Assembly: GCA_001295905.1 (NCBI GenBank)
Contig: LJHT01000009.1
Coordinates: 62,001 to 126,000 of the forward strand
Origin: a beta proteobacterium AAP51
GTDB lineage: Bacteria; Pseudomonadota; Gammaproteobacteria; Burkholderiales; Burkholderiaceae_C
Length of the DNA stretch: 64,000 nucleotides
Direction: 5' to 3'
Shown one piece after another: positions 24,200 through 32,736 of this stretch (position 1 is the stretch's first letter; each line of letters opens with the position of its first letter). A program made the translations under genes and the position numbers. Below the pieces are notes generated by a model. It ran no database searches. It was not told where the DNA came from and saw only the letters and a list, made by a program, of their open reading frames with translations.

Positions 24200-25873
24200 T
24201 CAGGGCAGGCGCTGGTATTGCGCGGCCAGGGCCAGGAAGGCCTGCGTCTCGGCCGGCCGGCCCAGTTCTTCGGCCAGCAGTTCGGCCACACGCGGCGCCA
24301 GCTGCGCGGCGGCGGCGGCGTCCAGGAAGAGCGCGCGGCAGCGTCGGGCCAGCACGTCTTCCACGCTGCGCGCCATCTCAAAGCGCACGGCGAAACGCAC
24401 CATCGCCTCGCTGAGGGCGGGGCGGCCGCTTTCGGCGTCGTGCCACAGCCAGTGCGTGGCGCCGGGCAGCTGGCGCAACGCGGTGGCTTCGCTGCCGTAG
24501 AGGTGTTCGCCGGGCGGCTCGCTCAGCGGGCGGCCGGGGGCCGAGCCCAGCAGCGGCAGCCGCGCCGTGGCGCCGCCGGGCTTGTGCGGCAGCAGGCCGC
24601 GCGCCATGGCGCGGGCCAGCACGTCTTCGGCCATCGAGCGGTAGGTGGTCCACTTGCCGCCGGTCACCGTGACCAGGCCCGAGGGCGCGATGAGCACGGT
24701 GTGCTCGCGCGACAGCGCCTTGGTGTCGGCACTGTCGCCCTGCGGCTTCACCAGCGGCCGCAGGCCCACCCAGACCGAGCGCACGTCGGTGCGTTTCGGT
24801 GCACGCGCCAGGTAGCGCCCGGCTTCGCCCAGGATGAAGGCCACCTCCTCGGCAAAGGGCTGGGGTTCGCGCGCCAGGTCTTGCCGCGGGGTGTCGGTGG
24901 TGCCCAGCACCGTCTTGCCCAGCCAGGGCACGGCAAAGAGCACGCGGCCGTCGGCCGTCTTGGGCACCAGCAGGGCGTGGTCGCCGGGCAGGAAGGCGCG
25001 GTCCACCACCAGGTGCACGCCCTGGCTGGGCGCCACCAGCGGCGCAGGGGCGGGGCCGCGCGCGGCCTCGGGGCCTGCGGTCGTCGACCCGTCGGTTGCG
25101 CCCTGGTCCATCGCGCGCACGGCGTCCACCCACACGCCGGTGGCGTTGACGACGCAACGCGCACGCACGGTGATGGGGGCTGAAGTGGCGGCCGAAGTGG
25201 CGGCTGAAGGGGCGCCTTCGGCCGAAGGGCGGGCCGGGTCGCGGTCTTGCACCTGCAGGCCGCGCACCTGCCCGTTTTCATGAAGCAGGGCGGTGACGGC
25301 GCAGTGGTTCAGCACCAGCGCGCCGCGCGAAGCGGCCGTGCGCGCCAGCAGCAGCGCGAGGCGGGCATCGTCGAACTGGCCGTCCCAGTAGCGCACGCCG
25401 CCGTGCAGCGTGCCCAAGGCGCCTTGCGCGGCCAGGCCGGGCAGCAGCGTCTGGGTGCGCGCCGCGCCCAGCCATTCGGTGCTGCCCAGGCCCTGGCGGC
25501 CGGCCAGCGCGTCGTACATCTTCAGGCCGGCGCCGTAGAAGCCGCGCTCCCACCACTGGTAGGCCGGCATCACGAAAGGCAGGCGCTGCGCCACGTGGGG
25601 CGCGTTGTGCAGCAGCGCGGTGCGTTCGTGCAGCGCCTCGCGCACCAGGCCGATGTCGCCCTGCGCCAGGTAGCGCACGCCGCCGTGCGCCAGCTTGGTG
25701 GCGCGGGAAGAGGTGCCCTGGGCGAAGTCGTGCGATTCCAGCACCACCACGCTGAAGCCGCGCACGGCGGCGTCCAGCGCCACGCCCAGGCCCACGGCGC
25801 CGCCGCCGATGACGGCCAGGTCCCATTCAGGGGCCGATTGCAGTCGTTCGAGCAGCGCGGCGCGGTCGGTCAT
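24200..25873 (-). CDS. glpD: Aerobic glycerol-3-phosphate dehydrogenase (FAD)
   Basis: 557 residues. FAD-binding Rossmann motif VIGGGAVGLGVALDAA at about 21-36, VVLESHDFAQGTSSRATKLAHGGVRYL, GVRYWDGQFDDARL, VVNATGVWVDAVR, VTGGKWTTYRSMAED and the C-terminal helical domain are all typical of GlpD. The enzyme oxidises glycerol-3-phosphate to dihydroxyacetone phosphate and feeds electrons to quinone at the inner membrane. It is somewhat longer than usual because of an Ala/Ser/Thr insert encoded by 12-bp repeats near 25180-25215 and an Ala/Pro/Gly segment near 25030-25110. It follows the SMP-30 gene by 62 bp. Confidence 0.95.
   Translation of the reverse strand: MTDRAALLERLQSAPEWDLAVIGGGAVGLGVALDAAVRGFSVVVLESHDFAQGTSSRATKLAHGGVRYLAQGDIGLVREALHERTALLHNAPHVAQRLPFVMPAYQWWERGFYGAGLKMYDALAGRQGLGSTEWLGAARTQTLLPGLAAQGALGTLHGGVRYWDGQFDDARLALLLARTAASRGALVLNHCAVTALLHENGQVRGLQVQDRDPARPSAEGAPSAATSAATSAPITVRARCVVNATGVWVDAVRAMDQGATDGSTTAGPEAARGPAPAPLVAPSQGVHLVVDRAFLPGDHALLVPKTADGRVLFAVPWLGKTVLGTTDTPRQDLAREPQPFAEEVAFILGEAGRYLARAPKRTDVRSVWVGLRPLVKPQGDSADTKALSREHTVLIAPSGLVTVTGGKWTTYRSMAEDVLARAMARGLLPHKPGGATARLPLLGSAPGRPLSEPPGEHLYGSEATALRQLPGATHWLWHDAESGRPALSEAMVRFAVRFEMARSVEDVLARRCRALFLDAAAAAQLAPRVAELLAEELGRPAETQAFLALAAQYQRLP
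25180..25215. repeat. 12-bp tandem repeat inside glpD
   Basis: Three units CTGAAGTGGCGG, CCGAAGTGGCGG and CTGAAGGGGCGC on the plus strand, in frame, encode SAAT-like repeats of a surface loop in GlpD. In-frame slippage would only change loop length. Confidence 0.75.
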
Positions 25874-25935
25874 GCAGGCGGTTTCAGGCGCTGTTCAGGC
25901 GTGGGCAGGCGAGCAGCGGGCCGGGGCAGCCGCTT

Positions 25936-26874
25936 TCAGCCCTTGGCGAAGTTCACGGGCAGGCCGGGCACCGGCACGCGCAGGCTCAGCACGCAGCCGG
26001 CCAGCGGCTGGGCCGCCAGTTCTTCGGCCGGGCGGCCGTGGCGTGCCGTGGTCACGTACAAGGTGCGCAGGTCGGGCCCGCCGAAGCAGGGCATGGTGGG
26101 GCAGCGCACGGGCAGGGCCAGCTCTTGCAGCACCTCGCCGCTGGGCGCCAGGCGCAGCAGGCGCTGGCCCTCGAACATCGCGAACCAGTAGGCGCCTTCG
26201 GCATCCACCGCGGCGCCATCGGGCCGGCCGCCGTAGCTGGCCAGGTCTTGCCCCGGCTGCTTCACCGGGAACTGCGCGAACACGCGTTCGTTCGACAGGC
26301 TGCCTTCCACGCCGTCGAAGTTGCAGGCAAAGACGCGGTGGCTGGTGGTGTCGCTGCGGTACAGCGTGCGCCCGTCGGGGCTGAAGCCCAGGCCGTTGCT
26401 GACGGTGATGTCGCCGGCCATGCGGCTGAGCCTGCCTGCGGCCCAGCGGTACAGCGCCGCGTGGGCGGGCTGGCGCGGTTCATAGATGGTGCCCACCCAG
26501 AAGCGGCCTTGCGGGTCGGCCTTGCCGTCGTTGAAACGTTCGATGGCGGGGTCGTAGGGCGGCGCGGCCACCCGCTGGCGCTCACCGCTGGCGGGGTTGA
26601 AGTGCCACAGGCCGTCGCGGCAGGCCAGCATCAGGCGGCCGCCGGGCAGCGGCGCGCAGCAGGCGGGCTCACTCGGCAGCGGCCAGGCGGTGTGCGTGCC
26701 GGCGGTGGCTGCATCGGCCGTGGAAGACGGCACCCAGCGCGGCACCCAGCGGTGCAGCGTCTGGCCCGGAATGTCGCACCAGTACAGCGCCGCCTCGTCG
26801 GGGTGCCAGAAAGGCGATTCGCCCAGCAGGCTGGGCGGCGCCGGCAGCGCCTGCCATGCGGTGGCGTCGCTCAT
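25936..26874 (-). CDS. SMP-30/gluconolactonase family lactonase
   Basis: 312 residues from the ATG at 26874, which overlaps the epimerase stop by ATGA. Six-bladed propeller with metal-binding features: Glu19 in LLGESPFWHP, FNDGKADPQGRFWVGT, SNGLGFSPDGRTLYRSDT with the catalytic Asp, and PDGAAVDAEGAYWFAMF. Members hydrolyse sugar lactones such as arabinono-, rhamnono- or gluconolactone. Coupling to an aldose epimerase suggests an oxidative sugar route, for example for arabinose or galactose. Which sugar is inference. Confidence 0.9.
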   Translation of the reverse strand: MSDATAWQALPAPPSLLGESPFWHPDEAALYWCDIPGQTLHRWVPRWVPSSTADAATAGTHTAWPLPSEPACCAPLPGGRLMLACRDGLWHFNPASGERQRVAAPPYDPAIERFNDGKADPQGRFWVGTIYEPRQPAHAALYRWAAGRLSRMAGDITVSNGLGFSPDGRTLYRSDTTSHRVFACNFDGVEGSLSNERVFAQFPVKQPGQDLASYGGRPDGAAVDAEGAYWFAMFEGQRLLRLAPSGEVLQELALPVRCPTMPCFGGPDLRTLYVTTARHGRPAEELAAQPLAGCVLSLRVPVPGLPVNFAKG

Positions 26875-27719
26875 GCGCGCGCCACCTCCAGCTTCATCCA
26901 GCCTTCGGCGCTGGCGTCGGGCGCCACGCTCTGCAGGCCGTGCGCCAGCGGGTCGGGCTGCTGGATGGCGTTGCTGACGTGGCTGACGGGCTCCACGCAG
27001 TAGTAGGGCTTGGTGTCGGGCGTGAACACCACCAGGTAGGGCAGCGAGGAGCTCAGGCGCATCGACAGCTTTTCGTCGCGGATGAGCGCCGGGCCCTGCC
27101 AGCCTTCGAAGCAGTTGTCGAAGCCGAGCTGCGCCACATCGGCGTCGATGGCGGGTTGCGGCACGCGGTGCGTGGCCAGGCCGCTGGCGTCGTTGTCCCA
27201 GCGCTGGTTCAAATCGATTTGCAGGTGGCTGCGTTCGCGTTTCGGGAAGTAGGGGTGCCAGCCCAGCCCCACGGGTTGCGCCTGCGGGGCCTGGTTGGTG
27301 AAGTGCAGCTGCACTTCCAGCGCTTCGGGGCTGAGCGTGAAGCGCTGCCGCAGCGTGAAGGCGAAGGGCCAGTGCGCGTCGGGGCTGTGGGTGCACACCA
27401 GCTCGGCTTGGGTGGCGCTGTGGTGCGTCACCGTCCAGGGCCGCTGCCAGGCCACGCCGTGCACCGAGTGCGGGTTGTCATCGAAGTTCTGCGCCGTGCT
27501 GTAGCTCTGCCCCAGCCACTGGAAGCGGCGGTAGCCCACACGGCCGCTGTAGGGCACCAGCGGGTAGCAGCCCGACAGGCGGGAGCTGCCCAGTTCAGCA
27601 GGGGCGGTGCTTCGCAGCACCGCGTCTTCGCCCAGCCACAGGCCGGCGATGCAGCCGCCCAGGTCGGGGCGCAGGGCCAGGCGCAGCGCGCCGGCGTTCA
27701 GTTCGAGTGAGGGGGCGAT
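26871..27719 (-). CDS. Aldose 1-epimerase (apparent non-canonical start)
   Basis: The C-terminal 249 residues, from a GTG at 27620, are certain: PLVPYSGRVGYRRF, DDNPHSVHGVAWQRPW, GLGWHPYFPKRE with the catalytic His, and the C-terminal VFTPDTKPYYCVEPVSH with the Glu. The frame stays open upstream and encodes a good family N-terminus (SLELNAGALRLALRPDLGGCIAGLWLGEDAV). No ATG, GTG or TTG occurs between the in-frame stop at 27804 and 27620. A GGCGGAG ribosome binding site precedes ACC ATC ATC, and the second ATC at 27719 has ideal spacing. I therefore place the start there provisionally: either a rare ATC start, a CTG at 27701, or a sequence change from ATG. The enzyme interconverts sugar anomers. 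Confidence 0.75.
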   Translation of the reverse strand: MAPSLELNAGALRLALRPDLGGCIAGLWLGEDAVLRSTAPAELGSSRLSGCYPLVPYSGRVGYRRFQWLGQSYSTAQNFDDNPHSVHGVAWQRPWTVTHHSATQAELVCTHSPDAHWPFAFTLRQRFTLSPEALEVQLHFTNQAPQAQPVGLGWHPYFPKRERSHLQIDLNQRWDNDASGLATHRVPQPAIDADVAQLGFDNCFEGWQGPALIRDEKLSMRLSSSLPYLVVFTPDTKPYYCVEPVSHVSNAIQQPDPLAHGLQSVAPDASAEGWMKLEVARA

Positions 27720-27768
27720 GATGGTCTCCGCCGGTGAGGAGTGGGCAGCCCCGGATGATGCCGCAGGC

Positions 27769-28296
27769 CTACCAACGGGTGCCGGGCTGGTCGAGTTCGA
27801 CCTTCAGGTAATGCGCGCCGGGCAAGGGGTTGTAGTAGTAGGGCGGTATCTCTTCGAAGCCCAAGCTGGCGTACAGGCCGCGGGCGGCTTCCATGTCGTC
27901 CAGCGTGTCCAGCAGCACGCTGCTGTAGCCGGCGCGCGTGGCCAGGTCGAGCAGCTGCTGCGCCAGCAGCCGGCCCAGGCCGAAGCGGCGGAAGGCGCGC
28001 CGCACGAACAGGCGTTTCATCTCGCAGGCGTTGGGGTGGTCGGCCTCGGGCAGCGGGCGCAGCGCGCCGCAGCCGGCGGGCTGGCCATCCACAAGGGCCA
28101 CCAGCAGCGCACCGCCGGGTTCGGCATAGGGCCCGGGCAGCGCGGCCAGTTCTTCCTCGAAGTTCTGGAAGCACAGGTCCACGCCCAGGCCGCTGGCGTA
28201 TTCGCGGAACAGCTCGCTGGCCTGGGCCAGCAGGGCCGGCGTGTCGGCCTGCAGCAGCTGGATGTCGGGCTTGGCGGGGGAGGGGTCGGGTTCCAT
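27769..28296 (-). CDS. GNAT-family N-acetyltransferase
   Basis: 175 residues. The acetyl-CoA-binding motif region is MKRLFVRRAFRRFGLGRLLAQQLLDLA (R/Q-x-x-G-x-G/A type), preceded by GCGALRPLPE and followed by LLDTLDDMEAARGLYASLGFEEIPPYYYNP, the usual C-terminal GNAT motif B. The acceptor is unknown. It is upstream of the epimerase gene by 49 bp and may lead this operon. Confidence 0.9.
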   Translation of the reverse strand: MEPDPSPAKPDIQLLQADTPALLAQASELFREYASGLGVDLCFQNFEEELAALPGPYAEPGGALLVALVDGQPAGCGALRPLPEADHPNACEMKRLFVRRAFRRFGLGRLLAQQLLDLATRAGYSSVLLDTLDDMEAARGLYASLGFEEIPPYYYNPLPGAHYLKVELDQPGTRW

Positions 28297-28309
28297 CGGC
28301 GGGCCGGGC

Positions 28310-29029
28310 CTAGAAGACGCCCAGCGTCTGCACCCACCACGCCCCGCCCACGCACAAGGCCAGCAGCACGAAGGCCAGCAGGCGCTGCCTCAGGCCGTCG
28401 GCACTGGCAGGGGTGTGGGCGGGCAGTTGCTTGTCGCCGGTGAGCATGGGGCCCACCAGGTTCACGCGCTTCTTCACCAGGTAGAACACGATGGCCAGTA
28501 CGTGCAGCGCCACCAGGCCCAGGATGATCCACTGGCCCCAGGTCTTGTGCCAGCTGGTGGCCAGCAAGGCGATATCGCTGCTGACGAAGCGGTACAGCGG
28601 CCCCTGGTTGGCGATTTCGTCATCGGCCACCAGGCCCGTGCCCAGCTGCACCGCCACGATGGCCAGCAGCGCAAACACCGACAGCGCGCCCGTGGGGCTG
28701 TGGCCCACGTCCAGGCTGTGTGCTGGCGGGCTGGTGCCGCGCAGGTAGCGCCACAGCGTGAGCGGTGAGTAGATGAAGCTGGCAAAGCGCGACCAGCGCC
28801 CGCCCACCAGCCCCCACAGCACGCGGAAGGCGATGAGCGCCAGCACCACATAGCCGAAGCGGAAGTGCCAGACCATCGCCCCCATCTTGGCGCTGATCAC
28901 CGAGCCGGCCACGGCCGCGGCCAGCAGCCAGTGGAACAGGCGGGTGGGCAGGTCCCACACGCGCACGGCGGCCAGGGCGGGGCGGCTGGCCGGGGCCTGC
29001 GTGGGCAGCGCGGCGGTGGGGTCGGGCAT
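28310..29029 (-). CDS. Cytochrome b561 family membrane protein
   Basis: 239 residues from the ATG at 29029. It starts with VRVWDLPTRLFHWLLAA, the first helix carrying the haem-ligand His, and continues with helices containing HFRFGYVVLALIAFRVLWG, HSPTGALSVFALLAIVAVQLGTG and HKTWGQWIILGLVALHVLAIVFYLV. A last helix lies near the C-terminus. Such proteins are di-haem inner-membrane electron carriers. The divergent neighbour encodes cytochrome c', and b561/c' pairs are common, suggesting a joint redox role. Confidence 0.92.
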   Translation of the reverse strand: MPDPTAALPTQAPASRPALAAVRVWDLPTRLFHWLLAAAVAGSVISAKMGAMVWHFRFGYVVLALIAFRVLWGLVGGRWSRFASFIYSPLTLWRYLRGTSPPAHSLDVGHSPTGALSVFALLAIVAVQLGTGLVADDEIANQGPLYRFVSSDIALLATSWHKTWGQWIILGLVALHVLAIVFYLVKKRVNLVGPMLTGDKQLPAHTPASADGLRQRLLAFVLLALCVGGAWWVQTLGVF

Positions 29030-29187
29030 GGTGGTGCGTGGGGTTCGCAGGGCGGGCCCCGCCGGGAAGGCCGGCGTGGGCGGTGCGTAACCATACCAAG
29101 AGTTCGGCTGCGGCCAAGGTGCGCTGGGCCTCGCCCAGGGCGGGGGCGGCAGAGAAAAGGCTTGAAACACGGCGCTGAAAGCACGGC

Positions 29188-29223
29188 CCCGGAAACGTAG
29201 CCGGAAACGTACCCGGAAAGGTG
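29188..29223. promoter_or_regulatory. Three direct repeats phased at 12 bp upstream of cytochrome c' gene
   Basis: CCGGAAACGTA occurs at 29189 and 29201, and a third copy CCGGAAAGGTG at 29213: exact 12-bp spacing. They end just before a TACACT -10-like box at 29234-29239. The array lies in the 294-bp divergent region between the b561 and c' genes and looks like an activator or repressor binding array overlapping the -35 region. Confidence 0.55.
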
Positions 29224-29323
29224 CACGGCTCCTTACACTGCGCAGCGGATGGCGGCCCTGGGGCCGCCGCCGCTGGAGTCGCCAACGTCCGAGACACTCG
29301 GAAAACGCACGGAGTCTGACCGC

Positions 29324-29773
29324 ATGCAACGCCTTCTTCTCACCACGGCCGCCATCGCCGCCCTGGCCACCGCCCTGCCGGCTGCCGCCCAGTTCCAGAA
29401 GCCCGAAGACGCGGTGAAGTACCGCAAGGCCGGCTTCACCGTGATGGCCGCTCACTTCAGCCGTTTGGGCGCCATGGCGCAGGGCCGGGTGCCTTTCGAT
29501 GCCGCCGCCGCGACGATGAACGCCGAGATCGTGGCCGACATGGCCAAGCTGCCTTTCGCCGGCTTCGTGGAAGGCACGGCAGGCACCGAGAAGGGCACGC
29601 CCAAGGCCAACGTCTGGACCGACCGCGCGAAGTTCGACGCCGGCGCGAAGAAGCTGCAGGAAGAAAGCGCCAAGCTGGCCGCCAACGCCAAGACGCTGGA
29701 CGGCCTGAAGGCCGCCTTCACGGCCACCGCGGGCACCTGCAAGGCTTGCCACGACGATTTCCGCAATCCGTGA
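29324..29773 (+). CDS. Cytochrome c'
   Basis: 149 residues from the ATG at 29324, with GGAG upstream. Signal peptide MQRLLLTTAAIAALATALPAAA ends before QFQKPEDAVKYRKAGF. A four-helix-bundle sequence follows, with the haem-binding CKACH close to the C-terminus and Lys/Asp after it (HDDFRNP), diagnostic of class II cytochromes c. Cytochrome c' binds NO and CO in the periplasm and is linked to NO protection. Divergent from cytochrome b561. Confidence 0.95.
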   Translation: MQRLLLTTAAIAALATALPAAAQFQKPEDAVKYRKAGFTVMAAHFSRLGAMAQGRVPFDAAAATMNAEIVADMAKLPFAGFVEGTAGTEKGTPKANVWTDRAKFDAGAKKLQEESAKLAANAKTLDGLKAAFTATAGTCKACHDDFRNP

Positions 29774-29777
29774 GGTA

Positions 29778-29862
29778 AGGGCCCCCGAGCTCGCTGGCGC
29801 TCGCTACCCCCCGAGGGGGCCGTCCCCCAACGGCCCGGCAAAGCCGGTTCCGTGGGGGGAAG
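29778..29862. repeat. Hairpin-rich extragenic repeat-like element
   Basis: About 85 bp with nested inverted repeats: GCCCCC(29781)/GGGGGC(29815), CCCCCCGAGGGGG at 29807-29819, and CCGGC-AAA-GCCGG near 29835-29847 flanked by CCCCCAACGG and CCGTGGGGG. It sits between convergent genes and supplies the C-terminal residues of the VOC protein. I recall similar elements scattered in Burkholderiales genomes. It may also stop transcription from both sides. Confidence 0.6.
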
Positions 29863-30607
29863 CTTGATCGCGTGAGGTTGCTTGCTGGCCCGCACCAAGC
29901 GCGCTTTCCAGCGCCACCTCGCCTTTCGGCGTGTGCAGCGCGGCGCGCAGCGCCGGGCCGGTGTCGGCGTGCTGCACGCCGCGCAGGCGCAGCACTTCGC
30001 GTGCGCGGGGCGGCACGCCGCTGAGCTGCAGGCTTTGCAGCGTCACGCCCGAGGGTGGCATGGCTTGCGTGGGGTGCGGGCCGGCCCATTGAATGAGCGT
30101 GGGCAGGGCGCCGCCGCAGAGCAGGGTGCCGTCGTCGCGCAACAAGATCTGCCACTCCAGCCGGCCCTGCGGCGTGTCGCGGCCGGCTTTCACCGGGTTG
30201 CCGGGTTGCTGGCCCACGGTGATGAGGCCCCAGCGGTGCATGTCGAGCATGGCGCTGCGCGCCACCAGGTGCACGAGCTCGGGCGTGCGCGCGATGCGTG
30301 CCTGCAAGGCGGGTTCATCCAGCCCGAACCAGCGCGGCCGCCCGGGGGCCGGCGCTTCGGGGTCGATGGCGATGATTTCCAGGTAGACGTTGGCGAATGT
30401 CGGCCCATGCACGGGCCCGTCAATGCGGCACAGCCGGTTGTGCGTGCCCATCAGCGCATGCCGGCCGCCAGGGCCGGGCGTGATGCCCAGCGTGGCTTCG
30501 CACCAGGCCACGCCTTGCGACAGCGAAGCGGCAGCCACCACCAGGTGGTCCAGCGCGGTGGCGGCGCCGGTGATGATGGGCGGCGTGGGGTCTGCGCCGG
30601 TGCTCAC
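29804..30607 (-). CDS. VOC-superfamily (glyoxalase-like) protein
   Basis: 267 residues from a GTG at 30607 that overlaps the PhzF stop by GTGA; an ATG at 30634 would lie inside phzF. Family features: LDHLVVAAASLSQGVAWCEATLGITPGPGGRHALMGTHN at the start, then YLEIIAIDP with the metal-site Glu. The second half is PhnB/glyoxalase-like. Reaction unknown. The last 25 or so residues are read through an extragenic repeat and are unlikely to be a conserved part of the fold. Confidence 0.8.
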   Translation of the reverse strand: MSTGADPTPPIITGAATALDHLVVAAASLSQGVAWCEATLGITPGPGGRHALMGTHNRLCRIDGPVHGPTFANVYLEIIAIDPEAPAPGRPRWFGLDEPALQARIARTPELVHLVARSAMLDMHRWGLITVGQQPGNPVKAGRDTPQGRLEWQILLRDDGTLLCGGALPTLIQWAGPHPTQAMPPSGVTLQSLQLSGVPPRAREVLRLRGVQHADTGPALRAALHTPKGEVALESALGAGQQATSRDQASPHGTGFAGPLGDGPLGG

Positions 30608-31452
30608 AGCTGCACGTCGCCTTCGATGCAGCACACCACGTCGCCGCCCACCCAGAGGCTGCCCGTTTCGTCGCGCTGCACATGCACGCGGCCCTCACGG
30701 CCCAGCGCCGTGCCCTGGGCCGCCACATAGGCCGGCGGGGCGAGGCCGGCGCCGACCAGCCATTGCGCCAGCCCCGCGTTCAGGCTGCCGGTGACGGGGT
30801 CTTCCGGCACGCCCAGCGTGGGCACGAAGGCGCGCACCTCGAACAGGCTGTCGTGCCCGGCCGGCTGCGCGCCCACCAGGCCCAGCTTCACGTCGCCCAG
30901 CACCGGCCAGTCGGGCCGCACGGCCAGCACCTGCGCCGCGCTCTTCAGCATCACCGCACACCAGCCCGGGCCGTTGTCCACCCACTGGTGGTGCAGCACG
31001 TCGGCAGGCTGCAGGCCAAGTGCGGTGGTGATGCGCTGCAGCAGCTCGGCCTCCAGCGGCCCGGTGCGGCGCAGCGGCGGCGCAGCGAAGGCCAGCCGGG
31101 TGCCCGCGCCGGCTGGCTGGCGCTTCACGCGCACCAGGCCCACGCCGCATTCCTGCACCACCACGCCGGGCGCTTTCGGCACGCCGCCCGCGGCCAGCCA
31201 AGCCCAGCAGCTGCCCAGCGTGGGGTGGCCGGCGAAAGGCAGTTCACCGCCAGGGGTGAAGATGCGCACGCGGTAGTCGGCGCCCGCGTCCTGCGGGGGC
31301 AGCAGGAAGGTGGTCTCTGAGAGGTTCGTCCAGCGCGCGAAAGCCGCCATCGTGTCCTCGCCCAGCCCTTCGGCGGCATGCACGACGGCCAGCGGGTTGC
31401 CCTTCAGGGGGCGGGCGGTGAACACGTCCACCTGGTGGAAACGTCGGCGCAT
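30604..31452 (-). CDS. PhzF-family isomerase-like protein
   Basis: 282 residues from the ATG at 31452. FHQVDVFTARPLKGNPLAVV, NLSETTFLL with the catalytic Glu, RIFTPGGELPFAGHPTLGS and VPEDPVTGSLNAGLAQWL are classical PhzF/diaminopimelate-epimerase-fold motifs. PhzF itself isomerises a phenazine precursor, but no other phenazine genes are here, so a different substrate is likely. Located 23 bp downstream of an aminotransferase gene and coupled to the VOC gene. Confidence 0.92.
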   Translation of the reverse strand: MRRRFHQVDVFTARPLKGNPLAVVHAAEGLGEDTMAAFARWTNLSETTFLLPPQDAGADYRVRIFTPGGELPFAGHPTLGSCWAWLAAGGVPKAPGVVVQECGVGLVRVKRQPAGAGTRLAFAAPPLRRTGPLEAELLQRITTALGLQPADVLHHQWVDNGPGWCAVMLKSAAQVLAVRPDWPVLGDVKLGLVGAQPAGHDSLFEVRAFVPTLGVPEDPVTGSLNAGLAQWLVGAGLAPPAYVAAQGTALGREGRVHVQRDETGSLWVGGDVVCCIEGDVQL

Positions 31453-31475
31453 CACGGGCCTTTCAGGTGCAGCGT

Positions 31476-32654
31476 TCAGGCGGCGGCCAGCACGCGGCCC
31501 AGCGCCGCCACGGCGGTTTCGATCTGCGCCGGCGTGGCCGTCACGAAGCTCAGGCGCAGCGTGTTCGCATGCCCGCCATGCGGGAAGAAGGTGCTGCCGG
31601 GCACGAAGGCCATGCCGGCTTCCACCGCGCGCGGCAGCAGCGCGGTGGCGTCCAGGTGCGCGGGCAGCTGCAGCCAGAAGAACATGCCGCCCACCGGCAC
31701 CTGCCAGCGCGTGCCGGCCGGCATGTGGGTGGTGAGCGCCTGGCTCATGGCGTCTCGCTGCTGCTTGTAGCGCGCGCGGATGGTGGGCACGTGCTCGCGC
31801 AGGAAACCCTCTTTGATGACCTCGTACACCACACGCTGGTTGAAGCCCGGCGTGTGCAGGTCGGCCGCCTGCTTGGCCTGCAGCAGCTTGGGGTAGATGG
31901 CTTTCGGCGCCACCACATAGCCCAGGCGCAGGCCCGGTGCCAGCACCTTGGAGAACGAACCCAGGTAGAGCGCGCCGCCCCCTTCGCCCACGCCGGCGCG
32001 CGCGCTCAGCGGCGCGGGCGGCGGCGTGTCGAACCACAGATCGCCATAGGGGTTGTCTTCGACGATGGGCAGGCCGGCGGCAGCGGCGGCGTCCACCAGC
32101 GCATCGCGCCGCGCCGCGCTGACGCAGCGGCCGCTTGGGTTCTGGAAGTTGGGCAGCAGGTAGACGAAACGCGCGCCGCGCGCCGCCAGCACGGCTTCGG
32201 GCAGCGGGCCTTCGTCGTCACCGGCCAGGGCATGGAATTCGGGCTCGTAAGGCGCGAAGGCCTGCAGCGCGCCCAGGTAGGTGGGCGATTCCACGGCCAC
32301 CACGCTGCCGGGGTCGATGAGCACCTTGCCCACGAGATCGAGCCCCTGCTGCGAGCCGGTGGTGATGAGCACCTGGCCGGCCTCGCACTTCAGGCCCTGG
32401 CTGCCCAGCTCGGCGGCCACCCATTCGCGCAGCGGGCCCAGGCCTTCGCTGGCGGCGTACTGCAGCGCCTCGCGCGGCTGCTCGCGCAGCACCCGCTCGG
32501 TGGCCACGCGCATGGCTTCCACCGGGAAGGTGTCGGCCGAGGGCAGGCCGCCGGCCAGGGAGATGATGCCCGGGCGTTCCGTGACCTTCAGGATCTCGCG
32601 GATGGTGGAAGGGTTCAGCCGGTCGGCGCGGCGCGCCAGTTGCCATGCGGTCAT
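31476..32654 (-). CDS. PLP-dependent aminotransferase (LysN / 2-aminoadipate type, fold I)
   Basis: 392 residues. SLAGGLPSADTFP, YAASEGLGPLREWVA, ITTGSQQGLDLVGKVLIDPG, YLLPNFQNPSGRC and the PLP-lysine segment YLGSFSKVLAPGLRLGY are typical of the MocR-related class without a DNA-binding domain. Substrates are usually branched, aromatic or 2-aminoadipate. The gene follows the DMT exporter on the same strand and precedes phzF, so amino-acid conversion or export is a plausible theme. Confidence 0.9.
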   Translation of the reverse strand: MTAWQLARRADRLNPSTIREILKVTERPGIISLAGGLPSADTFPVEAMRVATERVLREQPREALQYAASEGLGPLREWVAAELGSQGLKCEAGQVLITTGSQQGLDLVGKVLIDPGSVVAVESPTYLGALQAFAPYEPEFHALAGDDEGPLPEAVLAARGARFVYLLPNFQNPSGRCVSAARRDALVDAAAAAGLPIVEDNPYGDLWFDTPPPAPLSARAGVGEGGGALYLGSFSKVLAPGLRLGYVVAPKAIYPKLLQAKQAADLHTPGFNQRVVYEVIKEGFLREHVPTIRARYKQQRDAMSQALTTHMPAGTRWQVPVGGMFFWLQLPAHLDATALLPRAVEAGMAFVPGSTFFPHGGHANTLRLSFVTATPAQIETAVAALGRVLAAA

Positions 32655-32736
32655 TGGATGCTTTCGCGATCAGGGATGGGAAGGTTAACGCGCTGGCGCC
32701 ATGCGCAGGCTTGACGCACGGGCTCTATGCACAGGC

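Noticed and set aside
30604..31452. PhzF as evidence of a phenazine cluster
   Set aside because: No other phz genes are present; PhzF-like proteins are widespread and mostly unrelated to phenazines.
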